A stretch of DNA of 64,000 bases from JANXQG01 sp963824275 (GCA_963824275.1 CAWGOT010000007.1:806001-870000), one strand, 5' to 3'. Positions 44,997 to 55,128 are shown, counted from the first letter of the stretch. Made by a program: numbers and translations. Notes: a model not told the origin generated them from the sequence alone.

Positions 44997-45932
44997 TCTC
45001 CCGTAAGGCGGCCCTCGGCATCACAACCAAAGGATTTCCCAACGGGCCTGAGGCTCTCGCAAAGCACATCGGCGTCGAAGTGCAGGCATCGCCTTTGGTG
45101 GGAGTTGAAGGCTGGTGCGTTAGCGGCCCCAATACGATCATACGGGTAAATTCTTCGTCTTCTCCGTTTCGCCAACGGTTTACCTTGGCCCACGAACTTG
45201 CGCACCTGGTCCTGGGGACAGAACCCGATATCGCAACTGAGCCATTTCGTTCGAGTCGACAAGAAGAGCGCGACGCAGATAAGCTCGCATCGGAATTCCT
45301 GATTCCAGACGAACAACTGGAGACTCACTTTCGTGGGAAAGTGCCTATTGACGCGAAATCCCTGGAGCGATTGGCAAAGGCCGCAAAGGTCTCACCGGTG
45401 ATGGCCGCGTCGAGAGTCGTCAATTCGACTGACAAACTCGGATTGCAGAACGCGGCCGTGGTTTTCTTTATCGATGAATCCGAACAGTGGCGGTATTCCC
45501 AAGGACTCGATTTTGATCACGAAACGGCGAAAGCGTTCTTTCGATTGGCGATGGCCAGCAAGCCCAACCTCGTTCGCCGGAATAATCCTGACGGAAATGT
45601 CGCCGTGATTTCTATCATCGATGCACAGGCCTACCAGGTGCTTTTTATTCAGGTTATTGCCTGCGGACGAGGCCAAGCAGGAAACGTACGAGGAGAGAAT
45701 CCGAGAACCGGGGGGTAGGGTCTTCGGAGACGATCAGAACTTCCGCCAAAGTGTCGCAGCCCGACTTGGCGCATGCAAGGGCAAATGCGACGGTCAGAGT
45801 CTTGGCTACGCAGTCAAATTCTTCTTTGAACGATATGTAGGCAAGGTATATACCGGAATACGAGCTACTAGACTCAACTCCCCGACGGGTCGGAAGTATG
45901 TACGGCTCTATTTCGAGCGGTGGTTTAGCTAG
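44993..45932 (+). CDS. ImmA/IrrE-family metallopeptidase, one frameshift
   Basis: The zinc motif is RFTLAHELAHLVLGTEPDIA (HExxH at about residues 66-70), followed by QEERDADKLASEFLIPDEQL, the Glu-bearing helix common in this family. LERLAKAAKVSPVMAASRVV is also typical. After a one-base shift near 45655 the protein continues with DEAKQETYEERIREPGGRVF and a basic end GRKYVRLYFERWFS. ImmA/IrrE proteins cleave a repressor partner to switch on mobile-element or stress genes. It could form a toxin-like pair with the 93-residue partner upstream. The corrected length is about 313 residues. Confidence 0.85.
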
Positions 45933-45971
45933 ACTTGGGAAGAGGCGCGAAGGCCGTACTACATGCCAAAA

Positions 45972-46031
45972 CGAAGCCCGAAGCGCAAGCGAGGCAAGCG
46001 GTTCCATTCCTCGCTTGCGCGTCGGGCTTCG
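45972..46031. repeat. GAAGCCCGA hairpin repeat
   Basis: CGAAGCCCGAAGCGCAAGCG with AGG is inverted in CCTCGCTTGCGCGTCGGGCT with TCG, around a 14-base loop. I recall this hairpin as common between genes in Rhodopirellula-type genomes. It lies 39 bases beyond the peptidase gene and 82 bases before the convergent gene's stop, a position fitting a bidirectional terminator. Confidence 0.8.
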
Positions 46032-46112
46032 ATCATTTGAAGCCGTGCGGGGTATAAGTCGCGAAGACCAAAAAACGCTGTAGATCCTACGAGCAATCAG
46101 CGATCGGACGGC

Positions 46113-46667
46113 TCAGCCGCCCTTGCTCTTCTTGCCGGTTGTGGGGACGATCTTGCGGATGGGAAAGGTGCAGGTCAGCGCCAACGGGGTCTCGACAAAT
46201 TGGCCCGTGAGGTGCTGCGTGGAATTGTAGGGCACGGCATAGGCGTTGGCGATGCCGCTGGCCACGTCGGCCACATACAGCAAGGACCTGCTCGGCAGGA
46301 TCTGCCCCGCACGTCCCATGCGCGTGAGGTCGCTGATGCCGGTGGCCATGATGAACTTGGGGGTCCGGTCGCCGTCGGCTTTGAAGTCGTCGAGGACTTT
46401 GCGATAGGAGTGTTGGATCACGCCGACATTGCCGTTGGCCATGTGGCCGATCACGTAGGCGTGCAAATCGCCCGTGAGATTGTCAAGGAAATAGACCGCC
46501 TCGTATTCCGGTTCGACCGGTCCCGTGGCCATGCTGAAGGAGTCGTTTTTGTCGGTGGCCACCGCGTGCAAGGGCACGCTCGGCCAAACGCCGGCCACCA
46601 GCAACCCGGCCAGAAGCCCTAGCCCCAGCCACACCAACGCACTTGTTGTTCGGAAATTCCAAGACAT
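46113..46667 (-). CDS. Membrane-anchored extracytoplasmic protein
   Basis: The 184-residue protein has one N-terminal hydrophobic helix (ALVWLGLGLLAGLLVAGVWP) and a soluble domain with YEAVYFLDNLTGDLHAYVIG, KVLDDFKADGDRTPKFIMAT and LLYVADVASGIANAYAVPYN, ending basic. The pattern suggests a small beta-sandwich or propeller-like domain outside the membrane; I have seen similar uncharacterised planctomycete proteins. The start ATG at 46667 has GGAGGTC upstream. The gene is intact. Confidence 0.75.
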   Translation of the reverse strand: MSWNFRTTSALVWLGLGLLAGLLVAGVWPSVPLHAVATDKNDSFSMATGPVEPEYEAVYFLDNLTGDLHAYVIGHMANGNVGVIQHSYRKVLDDFKADGDRTPKFIMATGISDLTRMGRAGQILPSRSLLYVADVASGIANAYAVPYNSTQHLTGQFVETPLALTCTFPIRKIVPTTGKKSKGG

Positions 46668-46869
46668 GACAGACCTCCACAGGTTTCAGTTCTTCTACTC
46701 GGTCCCTGCATGGATCGTAACCGGTTCTATGCGGGAATTCCAGTAGGGGACACGGAATTCCGGCGGGTGGTTGAACAAAAATGGCACGTCCCCCGAGCTT
46801 GCCAAGGGACGTGCCGTCGAATGTCGTCTTTCGCTCCGCGCAAGGCAATGGTGATTGCTTCGCCGGTCG

Positions 46870-48471
46870 TCAGCTTTGCTTCGGCGGAGGAAGGGCTTGC
46901 GGCTCGGAATTGGCCGGTCCGCCGGCCGGATTCGAACTGGGCACCGGCAGCGGCACGTTTTCCACGCCCCCTGGCCCTTGCGCCGGTTGCGGTCCGGCTG
47001 CCGTCCCCTGCTGAGAAAGGCGGATTTCCCAACCGCCGCCCAACGCCCGGTAGACGGTGATCAGGCCCAAGGAAATCGACGCGCGGGCCATGGGCCTCGG
47101 AAATCTGTGACTGCACCAGGGTGCTTTCGAGGGTGGCGAGGCGGTTGAAATCGACCGTGCCCACGCGATACTGGGCCAGGCCGATCTGGAATGCCTTGTC
47201 GGCGGCAACTGTGGCCTCGGAGAGCAATCGCGTCTGCTCCTGGGACCGCAGGAAGGAAATCAGTCCGTCCTCGGCCTCTTGGTTGGCGGTCAGCACGGCC
47301 GTGCGGTAGTCGAGCAAGGTCTGCTGGAACTTGGCGTCCTGCAAGCTGACATTGTTGGCGAGCCGGCCGTAGTTGAGGATGTTCCACTGGAAGGATCGGC
47401 CCGACGCTGCCGTTCGACGCGGGATAGGTGAACAATTGCGAGGCGTTCTGGGCCGAGTAGCCCAGCGTGCCGGTGATCGAGATGTGGGGATACAAGCTCG
47501 GCCTGGGCGATGCCGATTTGCTGGGCCTGGGCCGCGGCGTTGCGTTCGGCGCTGCGGATGTCGGGCCGCCGCTCCAGCAATTGCGCCGGAATGCCCACCA
47601 CCACGTCGGCGCGGCGCCGTGGGAATCGGCCGCTGTCCCGAGTCGGGCCTGCAGGTCGGTGGGCGGAATGCCCAACAAGGTGCAAAGCTGGTCCTGGGTC
47701 TGCCGCAATGGGATCTCGAAGGCCGGGATCGCGGCCTCGGTTTGCGAGAGCGTGCTTTGCTGCTGGGCAACGTCCAGCTCCGTGACGGTTCCGGCGTCGC
47801 GGCGGGCCTGAACGATCTTCAGCACGTCGCGCTGCAGTTTCACGTTCTGCCTGGCCAGTTCGATCTCGCTCCTGGTACTGCGCGCATCTCGACGTAGTAC
47901 TGGGCCGTTCGCCCAACAAGGTGACCAGCACGGCGTCGTAGTTCTCCACCGAGGCGTCCAGATTGGCCTGGGCGTTGAGCATCTGGCGGCGGTAGAGTCC
48001 CCAGAAGTCCAGTTCCCAGGCCAGGTTGAAGCCGAAATTCCAATTGTCGCAGAACTTGGGAATGCCGGGGAGTAAGCTGATTCACGGAGCTGTCGGTGCG
48101 GCTGATAGCTGCCGGTGGCGTCTTGCGTCTGCGGGAAGATCTCGCCCTTGGCGATCGCCAGATGTATACCGGGCCTGAAGGATGCGGGTGCCGTATTCCT
48201 TCAGGTTGATGTTCTGGTTGTAGGCATGGTAGACCAGGTCGTTGAGCACGGGGTCGTTGAAAACGCTCCACCAGCGGCTCAGGTCGGCGGCATGGCTGCG
48301 GACGCGGATATCGGAGGCGTCGATCCACTGCGGCGCGACGGCGGCCTTGGCGCCGGCGTAGTCCGGTCCCGACTTTGAAGCCGTGGTGAAAGTAGTCCGA
48401 AAAACTCGTGCATCCGCTCAGGCAAAGGCTGCGGCGGCAAGGCAAAACAAGGGTCGCGTGGCGGTAGGCAT
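46870..48471 (-). pseudogene. TolC/NodT-like outer-membrane efflux lipoprotein, about ten frameshifts
   Basis: Pieces in all three frames line up into one outer-membrane factor: MPTATRPLFCLAAAAFA with lipobox LSGC, then the VGPDYAGAKAAVAPQWID start, ADLSRWWSVFNDPVLNDLV, FGFNLAWELDFWGLYRRQML, QNVKLQRDVLKIVQARRDAG, RRPDIRSAERNAAAQAQQIG, ITGTLGYSAQNASQLFTYPA, FQWNILNYGRLANNVSLQDA and LGLITVYRALGGGWE. Such proteins form the exit duct of RND pumps. At least ten single-base shifts are needed, far more than in any neighbour. No RND pump or membrane-fusion gene is adjacent. It is either a decaying orphan or a poorly sequenced stretch. Confidence 0.8.
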
Positions 48472-48895
48472 GCTGCATGGTCAAGCTCCACGAAAACTCG
48501 CAAATCAGTGCCAGCGGGCAAAAGAACCAAAACCGTTTCCGTGGTAACCATCGGCAGAACCGTCGCAACCCAGACATTGGAAAAGTCGGGCGCGCAGAGA
48601 ACCGCTAGATCCGTCACAGGCCAGACGGGAAGAGTATGCGGCATAAACGACATAAACTGGCGCGCGAAGCCCCGTATCGAGGGCTCAGATTTCCCAGATT
48701 AACACATTTCATCTTGACAACCGGGGCGGGATTTCGGATAAGTCGCACCTGCGCGGCAATTCCGGCGCTCGCGGTTGCATGTGCAGGCCGTAAGGTGGGC
48801 TTCAGCCCGCGGTGGCTGTGCATCTCCGCAGCGGCAGGCTAAAGCCCACCGGACGGAAAAACCGCCAAATCCGCTATTCCCATGTGAGGCAAACG
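48472..48895. other. Divergent intergenic region of about 420 bp with a palindrome
   Basis: It separates the efflux gene from the TAXI-like gene. AAGGTGGGCTTCAGCC at about 48793 is inverted in GGCTAAAGCCCACC ending at 48850, a 58-bp palindrome similar in style to the other elements here. No gene is supported in the region; promoters for both genes must lie in it. Confidence 0.6.
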
Positions 48896-50270
48896 ATGGC
48901 CGATCTTCCCGCTCCGACTCCCACGCTGACCCCTCCCAAACACATTAACCGGCACATTTTCGCCGTGCTCGCCGTGGTGGCCCTGGGGGCGGCCGTGGGC
49001 CTTTGGTATGTTTTCAACCAAACCACCGAGCAGAACCTGAAACTCGGGGCCGGCATGGAACTGCGATACCACGCAGGCCTGACCGACATCCTCTGTGAGG
49101 AGGCCAAGGCGAAAGAACTCAAGGTCGAGATTCAATGGAATAACCAGGCACTGGACGTCCTGCAGAAGGTCAACCAGCGGGATTTGGATGCGGCGATCAT
49201 CCCCGCGGCGCTGTCGGCGGGCACCGCACAGAGGTCGGAAAATATCCGCCAGGTGACCATGCTCGACTGTCAGACCCTGCACCTCTTCGTCAAGCCGGAG
49301 ATCAACGCGCAGGGACTTGCAGGACTCCGCGGCCACTCGATCTTCATGGGGCAGCCGGGCACGGAGGTGCGGGGCGTGGCCGAAGAGATCCTCAAGTTCA
49401 TCGGTCTCACCGGCGGACAGGACTTTACCGTCGATGAGCGTGGCTATGCTGAGATCATGAAGTCGTCCACGACGATGCCCGACGCGATTTTCGGCCTCTC
49501 CCCCCTGCCCTCCCCTTTGGGCGAGAAGCTCGTGCGGCAGTTCGGCTACCAGTTGATGGAGCTGCCGATGGGCGCGGCCCTCTCGTTGCGGCGACCGTGC
49601 TACGAAGATATCCTGATCCCGGCCGAGACCTACGGCGTCAGTCCCGCCGTGCCGCAGCAACAGGTCCACTCGATCGGGGTTCGGGGAGTGCTGATCGCAA
49701 ACAAGGAAGTTCCCCGTCTTGCCGTCGAGCGGCTTCTGGAGGTCTTCTACGAAAGCGATTTCGCCTGCCGGGCGAACATCCCCAAGCTCGATCCGGCCCT
49801 GCTCCAGCGGTCTGGCGACTACCCGGCCCACCGCGGCACATTCACCTATATCCACCGCAACGACCCCTTGCCGATTCAGAAGGTGTTGAGCAAGGTCCAG
49901 GGCTTGATTGGCTCGGTGCTGTCGGTCTTTTCCGCGATTCTTCTTGCTTACCACTGGATTCGCCGCAAGAAGGTGGACGTGGGGGCCTACCAGCAGGAAT
50001 GCACGCATCTGGACCTTGACGCCCAGCGTGCCGCTTACCAGGGCGAATTCGGCGAGGGCGAGCTGAGCGCCTGCCTGACCCAACTGGCGCGGCTCAAGGC
50101 GGAAGTGCTGGAGCAGTTCCACCAGCAATACCTGAGCGGCGACAAAGACGTCATCGAACGTTGTCACCCGCATCGAGGGGATGCAAACTCTACTGCCCAC
50201 GCTGGTGCGTTCCAAGGCGCCGGTGAAACATCTTTCGCTGGAATTCGGCCCGCCGCGGAAGGTGGCGTAG
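48896..50270 (+). CDS. TAXI/NMT1-like solute-binding protein with membrane anchors, one frameshift
   Basis: An N-terminal membrane helix (HIFAVLAVVALGAAVGLWYV) precedes a periplasmic-binding-like domain: LKLGAGMELRYHAGLTDILC, DLDAAIIPAALSAGTAQRSE, LHLFVKPEINAQGLAGLRGH and GVRGVLIANKEVPRLAVERL. A second helix (GSVLSVFSAILLAYHWI) and a cytoplasmic helical tail follow. After a one-base shift near 50162 the true end is VVTRIEGMQTLLPTLVRSKA and PPRKVA at TAG 50268. Proteins of this shape may sense rather than transport a ligand, since no TRAP permease is adjacent. The start at 48896 has GAGG upstream. Confidence 0.75.
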
Positions 50271-50276
50271 AAGAAT

Positions 50277-50350
50277 TTAGTGCTTAGAACTTAGTGCTTA
50301 GTGCTTAGAACTAAGCACTAAGATCTAAGCACTAAGTTCTAAGAACTAAG
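50277..50350. repeat. CTAAGCACTAAG-type short repeat cluster
   Basis: Alternating TTAGTGCTTAG and CTAAGCACTAAG units form an array that is itself palindromic. Similar clusters lie at 55826-55881 and 58058-58101. The left end of the anti-sigma gene, including its TAG stop, lies in this array. Confidence 0.75.
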
Positions 50351-50755
50351 TCCTCTCCGCAAGTGGCCGGCGCTGGACTGAAAGTACTTGCGACGGCGAT
50401 TTTCGACGCTGGCTTGGGCCTCGGCCTGCTGGTTCTTTAGATCGGCTAGGTTCGCCTGACAGTAGCGGCAACCGACGACCTCCAGGTGAAAGGTCGCGTA
50501 CCGGGCGACTTCATCGGCCAAGACTCCCAAGAGGAAGCTGCCCAGTTCCTGCCGCGTGGGGCAACTCAGCCGATGCCGGCGCCAGATCTCGCCCAAGGAG
50601 ACGATGCCGGAATCCCGCCGCGACAGGATCGCCGCCAGTTGCCGGGCCAACGACGGATCGTCGCGGAGGGCCTTCTCGATGCGGGCCATCTCCTCGACGG
50701 GCAAGGCCTCGTCCAGGTAGGCTTCGAGATCGGACTGGGGGAACGGTGCGGTCAT
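50339..50755 (-). CDS. Putative anti-sigma factor
   Basis: The 138-residue product begins with FPQSDLEAYLDEALPVEEMA and RIEKALRDDPSLARQLAAIL, a layout seen in planctomycete zinc-containing anti-sigma proteins. A possible zinc site, HLEVVGCRYCQANLADL, lies near residues 88-104. The C-terminus is basic with no membrane helix, so it would act in the cytoplasm. It lies downstream of the ECF sigma gene on the same strand with a repeat between, suggesting joint regulation. The stop comes from the TTAGTTCTTAG repeat, so the native end may be different. Confidence 0.65.
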   Translation of the reverse strand: MTAPFPQSDLEAYLDEALPVEEMARIEKALRDDPSLARQLAAILSRRDSGIVSLGEIWRRHRLSCPTRQELGSFLLGVLADEVARYATFHLEVVGCRYCQANLADLKNQQAEAQASVENRRRKYFQSSAGHLRRGLSS

Positions 50756-50775
50756 GGCTCACGAAGCAGGGAGAG

Positions 50776-50929
50776 AAATTCGAAATCCGAATCTCGAAAT
50801 CCGAAACAAATTCGAACAGGGAAATGCAAAAGTTTCAAACAAGCGTCCCACGCACAACGAAGCGTTTTGTTCATTTGCCGTTTTTGCAATTCATTTGAAT
50901 TTGTTTCAGATTTCGATACTCGGATTTCG
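50776..50929. repeat. CGGATTTCG family, copy 5 (full)
   Basis: Left arm CGAAATCCGAATCTCGAAAT and right arm ATTTGTTTCAGATTTCGATA with CGGATTTCG are inverted around about 90 bases of core. It sits between the sigma gene and its downstream anti-sigma gene, where it could reduce readthrough. Confidence 0.8.
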
Positions 50930-50940
50930 TGCTTGTACTC

Positions 50941-51584
50941 CTACTGGTACAACTCGGGGAAAACCTCCTCCGGCAGTCCTTGGCCGCGAACGGCGGCGCA
51001 GCCGGGCGATCGTCTCGAATTTGTAATTGGCCACGCTCTGCTCGGAAATGCCCAACCGCGCGGCGACGTCCTTGTTCGACCAGCCGCGGACCCAGAGCAA
51101 CTCGATGCATTGCAGCCGCTCCCATTGCCCTCGGCGGCGCCAATGGGCGATTATCTCGCGGAGGGCGCTGACCAGCGCGGATTCCTCCAGGCCGTGCCGC
51201 TCGCGGCTGCGAACGATGCTGCTGGCGCGGCGGCCGCGATGGTGCCCCGGCCGGCTGCCAGCCGTCGCTGCTCTCGTCGGTCACCAGCGGCATCGTAGGG
51301 CGGCGGCCTTCGTGCCGCAGGAGGTCGGTCAGCTTGTGGGCGGCGATGGAAAACAAGTAGCCCTCCAGCGATTGGTCCGGGTCGTAGTTCGGCAGGCTGT
51401 TGAGGAAGCCGAGGAAGGTCTCCTGGACCAGGTCCTCGGCTGCGGCGCGATCGGCCACGCGGCGGGCGACGAAGCCCAGCAGCCGGCCCTCGTAGCGCGC
51501 GATGAACTCGTTCCAGGCGTCGGCCTCGCCGGCGCGGATCCGGGAAATCAACAGCGTATCCGAGTTGCTGGTGGTCAGACCCAT
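50941..51584 (-). CDS. ECF-type RNA polymerase sigma factor, two frameshifts
   Basis: Region 2 is clear: DAWNEFIARYEGRLLGFVAR, AEDLVQETFLGFLNSLPNYD and SLEGYLFSIAAHKLTDLLRH. After a one-base shift near 51222, region 4 follows: REIIAHWRRRGQWERLQCIE, LLWVRGWSNKDVAARLGISE and QSVANYKFETIARLR, the helix-turn-helix for the -35 element. A second shift near 51010 gives the end LPEEVFPELYQ. Corrected length is about 214 residues. It is probably controlled by the anti-sigma protein downstream. In planctomycetes such factors can also be linked to protein kinases, as in the cluster here. Confidence 0.85.
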
Positions 51585-51669
51585 TCCATCAGCTTAACAT
51601 CGGAAGGGTGGCGCTGGCAACCGGGGCGCTGAGTATCCGCCGCACCCAAAGGGTACCCGGCCGGCGGCA

Positions 51670-52747
51670 TTAAAAAGCCGCGAGGAGGGCGAAGACCGCA
51701 ATACCCGCAACGACCACAACGAGCGCAATCGCCAGAAAAACCACTGGAACGAAACCTGGGAAAACCCTGGGGGCTTCTGCTTGCGGTCCGTTAGCTGCCG
51801 CTGGCTGCGGCCGCCCCGCCCACCGCAGGCCGCACCAGGTCAGGGCCAGAAGCCCTATCACTCCGCCAAAGACCAGGCCCGCACCCTTCACCCGCTGAAA
51901 GATCATCGAGCGTTGATCCTCCGCCCTTTGTCGCTGAACCTCGAGGTTGATCCGTTGTTGCGCGAGGGCGTCAAAAACGACCAGGGCGTGCAAGGTGTGC
52001 ATGTCCTGGCTGCTTCCGCCGATTTCCATCGGCCGCACCTCCGTCCAGCGGCCGTGGACGAGTTGCCGCAGGGCGTCTTCCGGCAGGTGGACTGCGGCCG
52101 CATCGGGGCCGAGCGATATTTCGCAGTACTCGGCCACAGCCCCTTGCAGTGCTTTAGGCAGCTCCCGCTCGCATTCCAGCGGCGTCGTATAGGGGCCGGC
52201 ATGCACGGTTATCGTATAGCAATTGTCCTCCATCTTGGCCGGCGCGTTGACCCAATCGGGCGGCTGCGGGTTTCGGCGGCGTTTCGGATTGGACGGTCTT
52301 TACAGGCTGGTCTGGGGCCTCGGCGGGCGGCGGCAGGCCACGCCCCGTCCAGGCCTGAACGGCGGCTTGACGCAACGCGGCAAGCAGCGTCGTCTTCGGC
52401 GGCTTGGTCTCGGGGGCGGAGCTCTTTGGCGGCGGCACGTCTTGGGCGATCCGCCGTTGCTCTTGCAGGCGCCGTGCCTGCGCTTGTTCCTGGTTCTGGG
52501 CCGTTATCCGCGCCTGCTGCTCTTGGGCCCGCTCCTGTCGGAATGGTGCGAGCGAATGCTCCTGCTCCTGGACACGGACGTGACGCACGGAAAACAGCCC
52601 GAGGAAGAGGAATACGACTCCCAGGCCGAGGAAAGCTGCCAGCCCGATCACGAAGGGCCGAGTTGTGCGGTTTATGAGTCCGGCAACCAGCAGGAAAAGC
52701 AAGGCCACCAAGACCAACAGCACGACAGGGGCGAACATCAACACCAT
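51670..52747 (-). CDS. Membrane protein with N- and C-terminal helices, one frameshift
   Basis: Two helices open the protein (APVVLLVLVALLFLLVAGLI, FVIGLAAFLGLGVVFLFLGL), followed by a Gln/Arg-rich coiled coil (ERAQEQQARITAQNQEQAQA) and a Pro-rich linker. After a one-base shift near 52262 comes a conserved-looking soluble domain (DWVNAPAKMEDNCYTITVHA, GPYTTPLECERELPKALQGA) and two C-terminal helices. Corrected length is about 359 residues. It starts 34 bases after the kinase gene on the same strand and so is probably in an operon with it. The family is unknown. Confidence 0.75.
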
Positions 52748-52781
52748 TGCATTCACCTTTAAAGGAAGATCCACCGCTAGA

Positions 52782-55073
52782 TCACTTTCTTACGTTGGGG
52801 CGCAGCCGGGCGTAGCCTGGCACCCAAGGGCTCGCCAACTGCACGCTGACCGACATGCAGGCGGCCACCATTGCCAGCCAGGGCTCGGGGAAATGCCACA
52901 GCGCGGCGACGAGATGCGCGAAAACCACGGTCACCAGGAGCGACCAGAGGCTGAGCCGCGTGCGCGCACGGGGATCGGCGTCGACCCACCACCGCAGAAC
53001 GGCCAGGAGCGTGGCGAAGACCGCCATGTAGGCCATCGCCGTCGGTCGTCCGTTCACGTAGAAAGCCAGAGGAACCAAATGGGACGCCGCTTCGTTGACA
53101 GGATTCGTCAGTGCGCGGTCGCCCGGCATCGAGACCATGAAGACATTGGCCACGCCACAGGCGGCCAGGCCCAGGCCGAACCCGAGGATCATGAGGATGA
53201 ACCGTCGCAGCATGGGCTCTCCCTGCGAGCCTTCCCAGAACTTAGCGGCAATCAGCACTAGCCAGGCGCCCGCGAGACTCACCAGGTACAGCCAGGCACA
53301 TTGTTCGATTTCAAGCGGCATGCCGCGATAGGCTTCCACGAGCGCCAGCACAACGCACGTCGCGGCCGTGACCGCCGCCGCCACCAGCATCGAACCGATC
53401 AACTCGGTCGCTTGTACGATCGGCGGCTTGACGACAAACGCGGGCAGGGCGGACTTGCGAAAAGCCGCAGGCCGCGCAACGTGGGGTGCTGCCACGGGAA
53501 CCGCCGGCGGCGCGGCCAGCGTGAAACGAAAGCGGACGAAGCCTAGGATCTGATATGCCACGGCGGCCATCAAGCCGCCCATGAGCATCCACGACAAAAG
53601 CGCGGTACGGGACCAGGCGTGAGGGCTGAATCCGGCCAAGAACCAAAAGACGAAAAGGGCCACCAGGATCGATAGAAACCAACGCGATTCGGCGGAGTGC
53701 CGTCCGACTTGTCGCACATCCGCTGCGATCGCCTCTTGGTGCATGAGCCCGTAGCCCGCCGCGCGGGGAGTGGGGCAAGAAAAGAGCCGGTAGACGAAGC
53801 GGACCAGGCGATACACCGCGTAGGCAATCAGCAGGATCATCGCCGGCGGAAGCCAGATGAAGGGCACGGCCAGAAACCCCAGGACGGACACGACCACGAT
53901 CAGCACCCGAACCCAATGCGGCAGGGGGGATCGTTGCCAACTCTCCCTTGCCTTCTTCAACTGTTGGGAGACAAATTGGGCGATCGGCTCCTGGTCCGTG
54001 TTTGCGTCGTCCACCAGCTCGGCCATGATGGGCTGTTCGGGCGGCGGTGGCGGCGGTGGTGCATGGCCATCCTGTGGCCTCGGCATTCCGGCAGGGATGG
54101 GACTTGTGGGACTTATGGGACTTATGTTAGCGCCATGATTGCCTTGCACGCCCGGAGACAGCGCCGCCGCCATGTCGCTCGCCGTGGCAAACCGCCGGGC
54201 AGGGTCCTTCTCGAGCGCCCGGGCCACCACGCTGCGAAAGGGCTCGGCGAGTTGCGATACGTCGGGCTCGGCCGTAAGGTGCTTCATCAGCACTTCGCCC
54301 ACGCTCTCTCCGTCAAAGGGCACGCGGCCGGTGAGCAACTCGTAGAGGATCGCGCCCAGGGCATAGATATCGATTTCCTTGCCGTAGCGGCCGTGGGCCA
54401 CCTCGGGCGCCATGTAGTGGACGGTGCCGATGCTCTCGGTATGTCCGCTCCGCCGGCTGCAGGAAATGAACTTCGACAGCCCGTAGTCGCCCACCTTCAC
54501 CACGCCCTCATCGCAGAAGATGTTGCCCGGCTTCAGGTCGCGGTGAACGATGCCGTGGTCGTGCAGATAGGCCACGCCGGCCGCGATGCCCTGGAACCAG
54601 GTCAAAACCTCTTGCGGCGGCAAGCCTTGCGGATGATCGGCCAGTTCCGTCTCCAGGCACTTGCCCGAGATATATTCCATCACGACCCACGTATCGCCGC
54701 TCTGGTCTTGGCGGATGTCGTACAGGCTCAGCAGATTGGGATGCTTGAGGTTGAGGCACTGCCGCATGCCGCGGAGTTCGGTATCGAGATTGCGGCGGAT
54801 GAGCTTGAGGGCGACTTCCTTGCCGGCGTCGCTGGTGGCGTAGTAGACCTCGCCGAAACCGCCGCTGCCCACGCCGCGCTTGATGGTATAGCCCTCCAGC
54901 GGCCGGCTCCCGCTGGCATACAAGAACGGACCGCCTCCCCGCCCACCATCGGTACATGGTGCCCGGGGCTTATCGACCATGGGTACATGCGGGTTCCCAC
55001 TTGTGGGAGCGGGCATGGCATGATCGGTTGTATCGCTCAATCGGTCCTGCACGGCAATCCCCTGTGAGGACAT
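52782..55073 (-). CDS. Serine/threonine protein kinase with multi-pass C-terminal domain
   Basis: The kinase domain shows VGSGGFGEVYYA (Gly loop), VALKLIRR (Lys), GIVHRDLKPGNIFCDEG (catalytic loop), KVGDYGLSKF (a DYG in place of DFG) and GTVHYMAPEVAHGRYGKEID (activation and APE segments). A Pro-rich linker (PPPPPPPEQP) leads to a C-terminal half with at least eight membrane helices. It likely phosphorylates FHA or other signalling partners in the cytoplasm. The start at ATG 55073 is preferred; ATG 55103 would add ten residues. It is intact. The FHA gene begins 55 bases upstream on the same strand and presumably works with it. Confidence 0.9.
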   Translation of the reverse strand: MSSQGIAVQDRLSDTTDHAMPAPTSGNPHVPMVDKPRAPCTDGGRGGGPFLYASGSRPLEGYTIKRGVGSGGFGEVYYATSDAGKEVALKLIRRNLDTELRGMRQCLNLKHPNLLSLYDIRQDQSGDTWVVMEYISGKCLETELADHPQGLPPQEVLTWFQGIAAGVAYLHDHGIVHRDLKPGNIFCDEGVVKVGDYGLSKFISCSRRSGHTESIGTVHYMAPEVAHGRYGKEIDIYALGAILYELLTGRVPFDGESVGEVLMKHLTAEPDVSQLAEPFRSVVARALEKDPARRFATASDMAAALSPGVQGNHGANISPISPTSPIPAGMPRPQDGHAPPPPPPPEQPIMAELVDDANTDQEPIAQFVSQQLKKARESWQRSPLPHWVRVLIVVVSVLGFLAVPFIWLPPAMILLIAYAVYRLVRFVYRLFSCPTPRAAGYGLMHQEAIAADVRQVGRHSAESRWFLSILVALFVFWFLAGFSPHAWSRTALLSWMLMGGLMAAVAYQILGFVRFRFTLAAPPAVPVAAPHVARPAAFRKSALPAFVVKPPIVQATELIGSMLVAAAVTAATCVVLALVEAYRGMPLEIEQCAWLYLVSLAGAWLVLIAAKFWEGSQGEPMLRRFILMILGFGLGLAACGVANVFMVSMPGDRALTNPVNEAASHLVPLAFYVNGRPTAMAYMAVFATLLAVLRWWVDADPRARTRLSLWSLLVTVVFAHLVAALWHFPEPWLAMVAACMSVSVQLASPWVPGYARLRPNVRK

Positions 55074-55128
55074 GACTTTCCAGCTCCCCAAGCGTTGAGC
55101 CAACCTTCTATTCTACTCAATAACGGGA

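Noticed and set aside
53697..55067. A 456-codon plus-strand frame
   Set aside because: It is antisense to the kinase gene with intact kinase motifs; it has no recognisable domain.
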